Positions 28,979 to 39,024 are shown, counted from the stretch's first letter. The stretch: 64,000 bases of DNA from Sphingopyxis panaciterrulae (GCF_014199295.1 NZ_JACIJH010000014.1:45493-109492); one strand, 5' to 3'. Numbers and translations are program-made. Notes: generated from the letters alone by a model not told the origin.

Positions 28979-29083
28979 GGCCCTCCCCTAACCCCTCCCG
29001 TAAGCGGGAGGGGAACCGGTTGGGTGATTGGGCGCACATCTCCCCTCCCGCTTGCGGGAGGGGTCGGGGGAGGGCCTGTTGGA
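28979..29083. repeat. Pair of CCCTCCC-type palindromic arms between yqeY and the DUF559 gene
   Basis: The first arm is at 28979-29017 (GCCCTCCCCTAACCCCTCCC then GTAAGCGGGAGGGG). About 25 bp later the second runs from 29040 to 29083 in opposite orientation (TCCCCTCCCGCTTGCGGGAG then GGGTCGGGGGAGGGCCTGTT). The second arm is the left end of the segment carrying the DUF559 gene and provides a Shine-Dalgarno-like GGGGGAGGG before its TTG start. Confidence 0.88.
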
Positions 29084-29465
29084 CAAGGGCTACAAACGAC
29101 CGACCGCGCGCTCTCGCGAACTCCGACTGAATGCAACCGACGCCGAACGAAAGCTTTGGCAGCAGATCAGCGCCCGAAAGGTTGCAGGCGTCCGCTTCAA
29201 TCGCCAATTCCCTATCGGCTCCTTCATTTGCGACTTCGTTTCGCGCAGCGCTAGGCTCGTCATCGAAGTCGATGGCGGGCAGCACGCCGTTGATGTAGCG
29301 AAGGACGAAGCGCGCACGGCCTATCTGGAAGCACGAGGGTATCGGGTGATCCGGTTCTGGAACAATGATGTGTTGGAACGGATCGAGGGAGTCGTGAGCG
29401 AGATCGAGCGCGTGCTCGCGGACATGCCCTCCCCTAACCCCTCCCGCAAGCGGGAGGGGAACTGA
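29079..29465 (+). CDS. DUF559 (Vsr/restriction-endonuclease-like) protein carried between inverted repeats
   Basis: About 128 residues starting at TTG, five bases after GGGGGAGGG of the left repeat arm; translation could begin further upstream in the same frame. The DUF559 domain is clear: LRLNATDAERKLWQQISARK, VRFNRQFPIGSFICDFV, then LVIEVDGGQH with the D...ExD pattern of PD-(D/E)xK nucleases, and YRVIRFWNNDVLE. The last residues (MPSPNPSRKREGN) are encoded by the right repeat arm. The stop overlaps the dnaG start (TGATG). Nuclease activity is inferred from family resemblance to Vsr. Confidence 0.85.
   Translation: MDKGYKRPTARSRELRLNATDAERKLWQQISARKVAGVRFNRQFPIGSFICDFVSRSARLVIEVDGGQHAVDVAKDEARTAYLEARGYRVIRFWNNDVLERIEGVVSEIERVLADMPSPNPSRKREGN
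29426..29462. repeat. Right CCCTCCC arm flanking the DUF559 gene and supplying the dnaG ribosome-binding site
   Basis: GCCCTCCCCTAACCCCTCCC followed by GCAAGCGGGAGGGGAAC, the inverse of the arm at 29040-29076. Its terminal GGGAGGGG lies five bases upstream of the dnaG ATG, so it is the only strong Shine-Dalgarno for dnaG. It also encodes the last dozen residues of the DUF559 protein. Confidence 0.85.
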
Positions 29466-31342
29466 TGGCCCTCTCCCCCCAATGGCTGGACGAACTGCGA
29501 TCGCGCGTCACGCTGTCGACCCTGATCGGGCGGACGGTGAAGATCACCCGCGCCGGGCGCGAGTATAAGGCGTGCTGTCCGTTCCATAACGAGAAGACGC
29601 CCAGCTTCACGATCAACGACGAAAAGGGCTTCTATCACTGTTTCGGCTGTTCGGCGCATGGCGATGCGATCCGCTGGATGACCGACCAGCGCGGCCTGTC
29701 GTTCATGGACGCGGTCAAGGAGCTTGCCGCCGAGGCGGGGATGGAGGTTCCTGCCCTCGACCCGCGCGCCGCCAAGAAGGCCGAGGCGCAGGCGAGCCTG
29801 CGCGACGTGACGCAGGCGGCCGCCGACTGGTTCGCGCAGCAGCTCGACAGTTCGAACGGCGCCCCGGCGCGCGATTATCTGACGAAGCGCGGGATTTCGG
29901 AGGCGACGCGGCGCGCCTTCGGCTTCGGCCTCGCGCCCGACAGCCGCAGCGCGCTGAAAGAGGCTCTCAAGACATTCCCGACCGCGATGCTCGTCGAATC
30001 GGGGATGCTGATTTCGGTCGAGGACAAGGAGCCTTACGACCGCTTCCGCGGCCGGTTGATGATCCCGATCCGCGATGCGCGCGGGCGGATCATCGCCTTC
30101 GGGGGGCGCATCCTCGGTGACGGCGAGCCCAAATATCTGAACTCGCCCGACACGCCGTTGTTCGACAAGGGGCGCACCCTCTTCAACCTCGACAAGGCGA
30201 GCCCCGCGTCGAGGCAGACGGGCCGGATCGTCGTCGTCGAGGGCTATATGGACGCAATCGCGCTCGCCGAGGCGGGGATCGCCGATGCGGTGGCGCCGCT
30301 CGGCACCGCGCTGACCGAGAACCAGCTCGGCATGCTCTGGCGGATGGTGCCGGTGCCCATCCTCTGCTTCGACGGCGACGCGGCGGGTCAGAAGGCGGCG
30401 ATGCGCGCCGCGGCGCGCGCGCTGCCGCTGCTCCGCCCCGGCTTCAGCCTTGCCTTTGCGACGCTGCCCGCGGGGCAGGACCCCGACGATCTGGTCCGCG
30501 CGAAGGGCGCCGACGGCTTCACGGCGATCCTGGACGATGCGCAGCCGCTGGTCGAGCGGCTGTGGGCGCACGAGGTCGCGGCCGGGCCGCTGGCGACGCC
30601 CGAGGAGCGCGCGGCGCTCAAGACGCGGCTGCTGACCCACGCCGACGCGATCGAGGATGCCGACGTCCGCCACCATTATCGCGAAGCGTTCCGCGAGCGG
30701 CTCGACGCGCTCTTCACGCGGGCGCGGCCCGAGCGCGGCCCGCGCGTCCCCTGGGCGCCGCAGCAGCGGGGCGGCCGACGCTTCGGTCCCGACCCGCGAT
30801 TGCAACCTCCGGGCGAGGAAACGCGTTCCATCGGCCAGGCCGGAATCGCGGCCCCGCTTGCCGCCGCGCTGATCGGCGGATTGCTGCGCCACCCGCAGGC
30901 GATCCGCCGCAACGAGGAGGCGCTGGCGCGGCTCGCGATTCCCGATTCCGGCGACGCCGAGCTGCTGGGCGCGATGCTTGACATCGCAAATGGTCAGGAA
31001 GGGCTTGATACCGAGGGGTTGCTTGCCATATTGGAGCCGATGAAAGTGTATAATAGGGCGACGACGCTGCTCAGAGCCGACGGAATGCACTTCTCGTTCA
31101 ATCGACGGCTGGAAGACGGCGAAGGGGCCGCCGCGGCGCGGGAAACCGCGCTTCGCGACCTCGACGAATATATCGGCGTGCTGGTCACCCAGCCCGAAAT
31201 CCGTGCCCGGCTGGCCGAGGCGACCGCGGATTTCCAGCGCACGATGGACGAAGAAGGCCTGGCGCGACAGCAAAAGCTGCGCGCGATGGACGAGGATCTG
31301 ACCCGCCGCCTGGCTGCGCTCAGCGACAGCAGCCAGGGATGA
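29465..31342 (+). CDS. dnaG: DNA primase DnaG
   Basis: 625 residues. The N-terminal CHC2 zinc finger has CCPFHNEKTPSF and FYHCFGCSAHGD (about residues 38-67). The RNA-polymerase core includes YLTKRGISEATRRAFGFG and FRGRLMIPIRDARGRIIAFG. The TOPRIM motif is VVEGYMDAIALAEAG (near 257) with CFDGDAAGQKA (near 300). The C-terminal ~180 residues form the DnaB-interacting region. It synthesises RNA primers for replication. The start overlaps the DUF559 stop (TGATG) and relies on the repeat arm for its Shine-Dalgarno. Followed 36 bp later by rpoD, the usual macromolecular-synthesis pairing. Confidence 0.97.
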   Translation: MALSPQWLDELRSRVTLSTLIGRTVKITRAGREYKACCPFHNEKTPSFTINDEKGFYHCFGCSAHGDAIRWMTDQRGLSFMDAVKELAAEAGMEVPALDPRAAKKAEAQASLRDVTQAAADWFAQQLDSSNGAPARDYLTKRGISEATRRAFGFGLAPDSRSALKEALKTFPTAMLVESGMLISVEDKEPYDRFRGRLMIPIRDARGRIIAFGGRILGDGEPKYLNSPDTPLFDKGRTLFNLDKASPASRQTGRIVVVEGYMDAIALAEAGIADAVAPLGTALTENQLGMLWRMVPVPILCFDGDAAGQKAAMRAAARALPLLRPGFSLAFATLPAGQDPDDLVRAKGADGFTAILDDAQPLVERLWAHEVAAGPLATPEERAALKTRLLTHADAIEDADVRHHYREAFRERLDALFTRARPERGPRVPWAPQQRGGRRFGPDPRLQPPGEETRSIGQAGIAAPLAAALIGGLLRHPQAIRRNEEALARLAIPDSGDAELLGAMLDIANGQEGLDTEGLLAILEPMKVYNRATTLLRADGMHFSFNRRLEDGEGAAAARETALRDLDEYIGVLVTQPEIRARLAEATADFQRTMDEEGLARQQKLRAMDEDLTRRLAALSDSSQG

Positions 31343-31378
31343 CGACCCAGTTGATGCCCCTTTAGGCAGGAAGAAAAG

Positions 31379-33388
<2,010 letters not shown>

Positions 33389-33473
33389 GCGGACAAAAGA
33401 CTTTTCCTCCGTTCGTGCGGACCCCGGATCAAGTCGGCGATCATACCCTTGGCATCCGTAAGCCTCCTTACTT

Positions 33474-33550
33474 CGTCATTGCGAGCGGAGCGAAGCAATC
33501 CAGAGTGCGCGCAAACCGCTCTGGATTGCTTCGCTTCGCTCGCAATGACG
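33474..33550. repeat. Inverted repeat, GTCATTGCGAGCG family
   Basis: CGTCATTGCGAGCGGAGCGA at the left and its complement ending CTCGCAATGACG at the right. An inner GCAATCCAGAG/CTCTGGATTGC stem gives a nearly perfect 77-bp palindrome after rpoD. Related copies lie at 36213 and 39043. Confidence 0.85.
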
Positions 33551-33637
33551 GGATGACGGATGCGAAAGCGATAAGCGCCGATCAAGTCCGGGGAAGCATC
33601 GTCCTTTCCCTTGCGGTTCGGCAGGAAAGGAACGGCC

Positions 33638-33686
33638 CCCTTCGACAGGCTCAGAGCCTGCCCCCGCGAAGGCGGGGGGCGAACGG
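33638..33686. repeat. CTTCGACAGGCTCAG-family repeat
   Basis: CCCTTCGACAGGCTCAGAGC, then CTGCCCCCGCGAAGGCGGGG and GGCGAACGG. One arm of the family is combined with an internal CCCCCGC/GCGGGGG hairpin, as in the copy at 44323. Confidence 0.8.
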
Positions 33687-34025
33687 AGGTGGATGATAGT
33701 CGGCCCTTCGTCCATTCATCGAAAATCAAGGGGGACCGGTCTAACCGGCCACCGCTTTGTCATGCGGCGCCGGTAGGAGAGTCGCGTTCGCCCCATGGGG
33801 CGGCGTCCACTCTCCCGCTCCCGAGGCTCTGGCCATGACAAAATATCTGATCTGATGGTGTAGTTTCCCGCCCGATGGGGAAAATTCCCAGCACGACCTT
33901 GCCCAACGTCGGCGAGTCCACGAAAAATCGGGCGGGAAATCGGACATCAGCGAATTTGGCACGCCCCTTGCGAGGCTGGGGGCACGAGCAAGGGGCGATG
34001 CCCGCAGCCAAGAGGAAAGACAAAA

Positions 34026-34316
34026 ATGGACAGCGAAACCACCAATCTCTTCCGCCGCCGCGATACCTTCTTCGGCATCTGCGAGGCCGTGGGCCAGGAC
34101 TTCGGCTTCAACCCGCTGTGGCTGCGCCTTGCCTTCATCGCGCCGCTCTTTTTCTTCCCGGTCGAGAGCATCGCCGCCTATTTCGGCCTCGGCATCGTCG
34201 TGCTCGGCTCGCGCCTGCTCTTCCCGGCCCGCCGCACCGATGCGGCCGCGGCGCTGACGACGGTCGCGGGCGACGTTCCCGCCGCCGCCCGCGACGATAT
34301 GGCGCTCGCCGCCTGA
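34026..34316 (+). CDS. PspC-domain small membrane protein
   Basis: 96 residues. Family-typical PspC segment: NLFRRRDTFFGICEAVGQDF, then a membrane region FNPLWLRLAFIAPLFFFPVE with IAAYFGLGIVVLGSRLLF. The tail is Ala-rich (TDAAAALTTVAGDVPAAARD). An AGAGGAAAG sequence precedes the ATG. PspC proteins act in the phage-shock envelope-stress response, but no pspA or pspB is near, so a direct Psp role is inferred only. Confidence 0.85.
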   Translation: MDSETTNLFRRRDTFFGICEAVGQDFGFNPLWLRLAFIAPLFFFPVESIAAYFGLGIVVLGSRLLFPARRTDAAAALTTVAGDVPAAARDDMALAA

Positions 34317-34402
34317 CCCCATCGGCCGGGGCCGGACGGGCCTCCCTCTCCCCGTCCGGCCGGCCCCGACCCGCGGCCCGACCATCCACCGGGCCGCCCG
34401 TG

Positions 34403-34437
34403 CGACCGGCAAGCCTTTCCCGGCTTGCCGGTCGTTT
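34403..34437 (+). terminator. Probable terminator after the PspC gene
   Basis: Perfect 13-bp inverted repeat CGACCGGCAAGCC (34403-34415) and complement (34422-34434) with loop TTTCCC, followed by TTTCGC. A second GC-only hairpin (GGCCGGACGGG/CCCGTCCGGCC, about 34335-34370) precedes it. The T-run is short, so termination strength is uncertain. Confidence 0.5.
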
Positions 34438-34579
34438 CGCACCCCTCGTCCCTTTCCGGAACGGCTCGTCGTATTTCGCGGACTCGCATAAACGCGGCGT
34501 TTACGACGTTGCGCTATGGCTGATCGACCGACCCCTGTTGTCCGCGGCCCACCGGCCGCCCGCAAGCGAGGATGATGCG

Positions 34580-35251
34580 TTGAGCCGTTCGCCCCAGCCC
34601 AGACCGCAGATACGCGGCGTCGCCGACCTGCTCGATTCGCTGATCGCCAGCGAGGGCACCGGCGCGCATGCGCATGTCCGGTCGGGCGCGCTGTCGAGCG
34701 GCGTCCACGCGATGCGCAACCTGGCCGATGCAGTCCATTTCCTTTGCCTGCTCCACGGCCGCCATCCCGGCGTGATCGACGCCGCGGCGCGCAAGGCGGT
34801 CGACCCCGCCTCGCGCCAGTGGATGGACGAGGCGGCGGAGGCCTTCGCGCAGGAGCGCGCCTTCCTGTCCCGAATCACCGCCGCCGCCGGCCCGGTTCCG
34901 AGCACCCAGGGGCAGGACCAGTGCGAGGCCGCGGTCGCGGCGCAGTGCAAGGCGCTCGACATGCTCGCCGAATCCGACCGCCATGGCTGCGCGGTCGGCG
35001 CCGCGATCGCGCTGACCCTCGACTGGCGCACGATCCGCGTCCTGCTCGACATCAGCGCCCAGCGGCTCGACCTCGCGCCATCCCGCTGCACCTTGCCCGA
35101 CCTGCCGGGCACCGCGCGGCTCGCCGGCACGATCGGCGACAGCCCGGCGGTCGAACGCGCGATGGTCTTTGGCGCGCAGCAGCTCATCGCCCAGCACAGC
35201 GGCCTGTGGGACCTGCTCGAAGCCCGCGCCGCCAGCCGGGCCGACGGCTGA
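34580..35251 (+). CDS. Hypothetical protein, conserved in sphingomonads (DUF6975-like)
   Basis: About 223 residues. The start is taken as TTG with GCGAGGA about eight bases upstream; the frame is open further upstream without a better initiation site. The protein looks soluble and all-helical: RGVADLLDSLIASEGTGAHA, LADAVHFLCLLHGRHPGVID, MDEAAEAFAQERAFLSRIT, then QCEAAVAAQCKALDMLAESD and GAAIALTLDWRTIRVLLD. It contains three scattered Cys and no catalytic motif I can name. Resemblance to DUF6975 is from memory and uncertain. It precedes the MoxR gene by 109 bp containing a degenerate repeat arm. Confidence 0.7.
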   Translation: MSRSPQPRPQIRGVADLLDSLIASEGTGAHAHVRSGALSSGVHAMRNLADAVHFLCLLHGRHPGVIDAAARKAVDPASRQWMDEAAEAFAQERAFLSRITAAAGPVPSTQGQDQCEAAVAAQCKALDMLAESDRHGCAVGAAIALTLDWRTIRVLLDISAQRLDLAPSRCTLPDLPGTARLAGTIGDSPAVERAMVFGAQQLIAQHSGLWDLLEARAASRADG

Positions 35252-35255
35252 TCGT

Positions 35256-35303
35256 TCCCCCTCCCGCAAGCGGGACGGGAGATTGGGTTGCACCCTCCCC
35301 CGC
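35256..35303. repeat. Degenerate CCCTCCC-type repeat arm
   Basis: CCCCCTCCCGCAAGCGGGAC then GGGAGATTGGGTTGCACCCT and CCCC. It retains the CCCTCCCGCAAGCGGG hairpin of the DUF559-associated family but has lost the second arm, like an element remnant. It lies between the hypothetical gene and the MoxR gene. Confidence 0.65.
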
Positions 35304-35360
35304 CCATCGCTATGCCCGACCCAAAGTTGACGTTCACGTTAAGGGAAAGGCAGCGAGCCG

Positions 35361-36206
35361 ATGCGTTTCGAGGGAACCAGCGCCTATATCGCGACCGACG
35401 ATCTGAAGGTCGCGGTCAATGCCGCGACGATGCTGCGCCGCCCGTTGCTGGTGAAGGGCGAACCCGGCACCGGCAAGACGGTGCTGGCCGAGGAGATCGC
35501 CAAGGCCTTCGACGCCCCCCTCATCACCTGGAACATCAAGTCGACGACCAAGGCGCAGCAGGGCCTGTACGAATATGACGCGGTCGCGCGCCTGCGCGAC
35601 GGCCAGCTCGGCGAAGAGCGCGTCCACGACATCCGCAACTATATCCGCCAGGGCAAATTGTGGGAGGCCTTCACCTCGCCCAAGCTGCCCGTGCTGCTGA
35701 TCGACGAGATCGACAAGGCCGACATCGAATTTCCGAACGACCTGCTCCAGGAACTCGATCGCATGGCGTTCCACGTCTATGAGACCGACGAGACGATCAC
35801 CGCGAAGGAGCGCCCGATCGTCGTCATCACCTCGAACAACGAAAAGGAACTGCCCGACGCCTTCCTGCGCCGCTGCTTCTTCCACTATATCAAATTCCCC
35901 GACCGCGATACGATGGCCGAGATCGTCGACGTCCATTTTCCCGGCATCCAGAAGACGCTGGTCAGCCGCGCCATGGATATCTTCTACGACGTGCGCGACG
36001 TGCCGGGGCTCAAGAAGAAGCCGTCGACCAGCGAGCTGATCGACTGGCTGAAGCTGCTGCTCGCCGAGGACATGCCGCTGGAGGTGCTCCAGAACCGCGA
36101 CGTCGGCAAGGCGATCCCGCCGCTGCACGGCGCCTTGCTCAAGAATGAGCAGGACGTGATGCTGTTCGAAAAGCTCGCCTTCATGGCACGGCGGCAGGGG
36201 AGCTGA
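35361..36206 (+). CDS. MoxR-family AAA+ ATPase
   Basis: 281 residues. Walker A is GEPGTGKTVLAEEIAKAFDA, Walker B LPVLLIDEIDKADIEF, sensor-1 region VVITSNNEKELPDAFLRRCF and the C-terminal helical lid STSELIDWLKLLLAEDMPLE. MoxR ATPases act as chaperones that activate or assemble metalloenzymes and envelope complexes, with a VWA-domain partner. The CoxE-like VWA protein at 37846 is the expected partner, but here the two are separated by a chemoreceptor gene on the other strand. Confidence 0.93.
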   Translation: MRFEGTSAYIATDDLKVAVNAATMLRRPLLVKGEPGTGKTVLAEEIAKAFDAPLITWNIKSTTKAQQGLYEYDAVARLRDGQLGEERVHDIRNYIRQGKLWEAFTSPKLPVLLIDEIDKADIEFPNDLLQELDRMAFHVYETDETITAKERPIVVITSNNEKELPDAFLRRCFFHYIKFPDRDTMAEIVDVHFPGIQKTLVSRAMDIFYDVRDVPGLKKKPSTSELIDWLKLLLAEDMPLEVLQNRDVGKAIPPLHGALLKNEQDVMLFEKLAFMARRQGS

Positions 36207-36212
36207 AACAAC

Positions 36213-36308
36213 GCGTCATGGCGAGGAGCGTAGCGACGAAGCAATCTCCAGCTATCGGCCTTGCTCTAGCCCAGTAGCTGGAGATTGCGTCGCTTCGCTC
36301 GCAAGGAC
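36213..36308. repeat. Inverted repeat, GTCATTGCGAGCG family
   Basis: GCGTCATGGCGAGGAGCGTA and a right arm ending GCTTCGCTCGCAAGGAC, with an inner GCAATCTCCAGCTA/TAGCTGGAGATTGC stem. Fills the gap between the convergent MoxR and chemoreceptor genes. Confidence 0.8.
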
Positions 36309-36313
36309 ATCCA

Positions 36314-37711
36314 TCAAAGCTGGTACGCCACCTCAACGTCGCCCCAGCGGCGGCCGCCGATCACCGCAGGCATATATACGTTGCGCACGGTGACATAGTT
36401 GATGCCGTCGCCCTCCTGACGATAGACGGTCATGAAGAAGGGCGCGGTGCTGCGCTTCGCCGCGGCGTCGGTTTCGTCGAACAGGATTCGCCCGTTGCGG
36501 CAGTGTGCGGTGTCGTGCTCGATATCGCCGGTGGGCGCGCGCGAGCAGTCGCTGATGTGGGTCGGCAGAAAACCGTTCATGTCGCCCGCGGACGACATCC
36601 TGATCTCGGGATGCCCGGCGACGATGCGGTCGAACAGCGGGCGCCAGTTGGCGTCGGCCCAGTCGCACAGGCTGGTGCGGAAGCGTTCGGGGTTCGACCC
36701 CGGCACGCGGACGTAATCCGTGTCGAAAAGCTGCTCCGCCGTCAGCTCGCCCTTGGCCAGCGCGGCTTCGGCGAGGCCGACGAATTCGTCGCGCACCTTC
36801 GCGGCCAGTTCGACGATGGCGGAATCGCGCGGAGACACGCCCGCCGAGATCACGGCGTTGAACATGCGGTTCGACACATGCTCCATCGTCAGGATCGAAT
36901 CGCGGGTGTCGCCCAGCGTCGTGCCGTTCTCGCGCACCGAGGCGACGACGCGGTCGACCGCCTCGCGCACGCGGGCGCCGTTCGCGTGGACCATCGCGCT
37001 CGACTGCGCGATGCGGTCGCTCTGGTCGTCGAGCAGCGCGACGAGGTGGGTCGCGTCGTGCAGCGCGTCGGTGATCGTCTCGAACTGCGCCTCGGCGCGG
37101 CTCGACTGTTCGACCCCCGACTGGATTTCGGTGACCAGCCCGCTCGCCTCGGTCGCGAGGCTGCCGATCGAGCGGCGGATCTCGTCGGTCGCGCCGCGCG
37201 TGTTCTGCGCCAGCTTCTTCACCTCGGCGGCGACGACCGCGAAAGTGCGTCCGGCATCGCCGGCGCGTTCGGCCTCGATCGCGGCGTTCAGGGCGAGCAT
37301 GTTGGTGGTCTTGGCGATCGATTCGATCGACTGGCTGACCTGCTGCACCTGCTCCATCACCGCGGCGAAATTGGTGACATGCTGGCCGAGCCGCGCGACG
37401 AGGTCGATGACCGACCGGAATTCGGCGACCGCGCTGTTCACGCGCTCGGCCCCGACGTCGAGCTGTTCGCAGGCGCGCGCCGACAGCAGCTTCGCCTCGT
37501 CGGTCGAATCGGCGATCTGACGCTGATCGGCCTCCAGCCCCGCGACATAATCCTCGAGCCGGCCGAGTTCGGCGATCTGGCGGTCCATCTGGTCTGTCGC
37601 CCGCTTGATCCGCCCCGCCGCCTCGCTGCACCCGACGGCCAGCTCGCCGCAATCGCTCGCGACCGACTGGTCGAGGATCGGCTGGGCCGAGGTGATCGGA
37701 TCATATTTCAT
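36314..37711 (-). CDS. Soluble methyl-accepting chemotaxis protein with C-terminal sensor-like domain
   Basis: About 465 residues with no membrane segment. The N-terminal half is a coiled coil with the MCP signalling hairpin (SIESIAKTTNMLALNAAIEA followed by ERAGDAGRTFAVVAAEVKKL), the part that contacts CheA/CheW. After about residue 340 comes a globular domain (ANWRPLFDRIVAGHPEIRMS, DMNGFLPTHISDCSR, then RQEGDGINYVTVRNVYMP) resembling the second half of a Cache-type sensor. So the sensory part follows the signalling part. The start is uncertain among several ATGs (37711, 37720, 37744). No che genes are nearby. Confidence 0.83.
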   Translation of the reverse strand: MKYDPITSAQPILDQSVASDCGELAVGCSEAAGRIKRATDQMDRQIAELGRLEDYVAGLEADQRQIADSTDEAKLLSARACEQLDVGAERVNSAVAEFRSVIDLVARLGQHVTNFAAVMEQVQQVSQSIESIAKTTNMLALNAAIEAERAGDAGRTFAVVAAEVKKLAQNTRGATDEIRRSIGSLATEASGLVTEIQSGVEQSSRAEAQFETITDALHDATHLVALLDDQSDRIAQSSAMVHANGARVREAVDRVVASVRENGTTLGDTRDSILTMEHVSNRMFNAVISAGVSPRDSAIVELAAKVRDEFVGLAEAALAKGELTAEQLFDTDYVRVPGSNPERFRTSLCDWADANWRPLFDRIVAGHPEIRMSSAGDMNGFLPTHISDCSRAPTGDIEHDTAHCRNGRILFDETDAAAKRSTAPFFMTVYRQEGDGINYVTVRNVYMPAVIGGRRWGDVEVAYQL

Positions 37712-37845
37712 TGCGGCACCCATGGATGACAATCGAGCGGTCATGCCGGACAATGGTTAACGCGGGGTCAATGGATGGAGCGGGCGATGCTTTCCGTTTA
37801 CGTAAAGTGATTGCGCCCGCCGCGCCGACGGGTTACGCCTACCCG

Positions 37846-39024
37846 ATGTTTTTCGGCTTCCTCGACGAGCTGCGCGCCGCGGGCATTCCCGCCAGCCTGA
37901 AAGAGCATCTGATGCTGCTGGAGGCGCTCGACCGCGAGGTGATCGACCGCAGTCCCGAGCAATTCTATTACCTCTCGCGCGCCATCTATGTGAAGGACGA
38001 GGGGCTGCTCGACCGCTTCGACCAGGTGTTCAACAAGGTCTTCAAGGGGCTGCTCGCCGATTACGGCCAGGCGCCGGTCGACATTCCCGAGGAATGGCTG
38101 AAGGCGGTGGCCGAGAAATATCTGACCCCCGAGGAGATGGAGGCGATCAAGTCGCTCGGCTCGTGGGACGAGATCATGGAGACGCTGAAGAAGCGACTCG
38201 AGGAGCAGCAGAAACGCCACCAGGGCGGCAACAAATGGATCGGCACCGGCGGCACCTCGCCCTTCGGCAACTCCGGCTACAACCCGGAAGGCGTGCGGAT
38301 CGGCGGCGAGAGCAAGCACAAGCGTGCGCTGAAAGTCTGGGAAAAGCGCGAGTTCCAGAATCTCGACAACACCAAGGAACTCGGCACCCGCAACATCAAG
38401 ATCGCGCTGCGCCGTCTGCGCAAGTTCGCGCGCGAAGGCGCGGCCGACGAGCTCGACATCCCCGGTACGATCGACGGCACCGCGCGGCAGGGCTGGCTCG
38501 ACATCCGCATGCGCCCGGAGCGGCGCAACGCGGTCAAGCTGCTGCTGTTCCTCGACGTCGGCGGGTCGATGGACCCGTTCATCAAGCTGTGCGAGGAGTT
38601 GTTCAGCGCCGCGACGAGCGAGTTCAAGAATCTGGAATTCTTTTATTTCCACAACTGCCCCTATGAAGGGGTGTGGAAGGACAACAAGCGCCGCTGGTCC
38701 GAACGCACGCCGATGTGGGATATCCTCCACAAATATGGCCATGATTATAAGCTGGTGTTCGTCGGCGACGCGTCGATGAGCGCCTATGAGATCAGCCATC
38801 CGGGCGGCAGCGTCGAACATTTCAACGAAGAATCGGGCGCGGTCTGGGTCCAGCGGATGACCAACGTCTATCCCGCCGCGGTGTGGCTGAACCCGGTGCC
38901 CGAGGCGCATTGGGGCTACACCCAGTCGGTCAAGATGATCAAACAGTTGATGAACGACCGCATGTATCCGCTGACGCTGGCGGGGCTGGACGACGCGATG
39001 CGTGAGTTGACGCGCAAGCATTGA
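37846..39024 (+). CDS. CoxE-like VWA-domain protein, probable MoxR partner
   Basis: 392 residues. The N-terminal part is helical (FLDELRAAGIPASLKEHLML). A linker with RHQGGNKWIGTGGTSPFG leads to a CoxE-type VWA domain (about 230-390). That domain has KLLLFLDVGGSMDPFIKLCE, where the MIDAS Ser is replaced by Gly as usual in this family, then FFYFHNCPYEGVW and KLVFVGDASMSAYEI. It probably works with the MoxR ATPase at 35361. The upstream 240 bp, antisense to the chemoreceptor start, would hold the promoter. Confidence 0.9.
   Translation: MFFGFLDELRAAGIPASLKEHLMLLEALDREVIDRSPEQFYYLSRAIYVKDEGLLDRFDQVFNKVFKGLLADYGQAPVDIPEEWLKAVAEKYLTPEEMEAIKSLGSWDEIMETLKKRLEEQQKRHQGGNKWIGTGGTSPFGNSGYNPEGVRIGGESKHKRALKVWEKREFQNLDNTKELGTRNIKIALRRLRKFAREGAADELDIPGTIDGTARQGWLDIRMRPERRNAVKLLLFLDVGGSMDPFIKLCEELFSAATSEFKNLEFFYFHNCPYEGVWKDNKRRWSERTPMWDILHKYGHDYKLVFVGDASMSAYEISHPGGSVEHFNEESGAVWVQRMTNVYPAAVWLNPVPEAHWGYTQSVKMIKQLMNDRMYPLTLAGLDDAMRELTRKH

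Larger units (their letters stand above)
33389..34025. other. 637-bp intergenic region: three repeat elements and a long imperfect stem-loop
   Basis: No convincing gene. It holds a CATTGCGAGCG-type inverted repeat (33474-33550) and a CTTCGACAGGCTCAG repeat (33638-33686). A long nested stem-loop at 33756-33843 has outer arms TTTGTCATG/CATGACAAA, inner GGAGAGT/ACTCTCC and a central CGCCCCATGGGGCG. A hairpin near 33963-33996 (CCCCTTGC/GCAAGGGG) follows. Short frames here are translations of repeats. The right end must contain the promoter of the PspC gene. Confidence 0.6.

Noticed and set aside
28979..29462. CRISPR array made of the repeated CCCTCCC arms
   Set aside because: The copies alternate orientation, spacing is irregular, one interval is a gene, and there are no cas genes. 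The arms are palindromic elements.
33415..33696. Small protein of about 93 residues after rpoD
   Set aside because: Most of it is translated GTCATTGCGAGCG and CTTCGACAGGCTCAG repeat, without a ribosome-binding site of note.
33875..34579. N-terminal extension of the hypothetical protein ending at 35251
   Set aside because: The open frame runs upstream through the PspC gene in another frame and through a terminator-like hairpin. The extension is Arg-rich shadow sequence, so the start was set at 34580.
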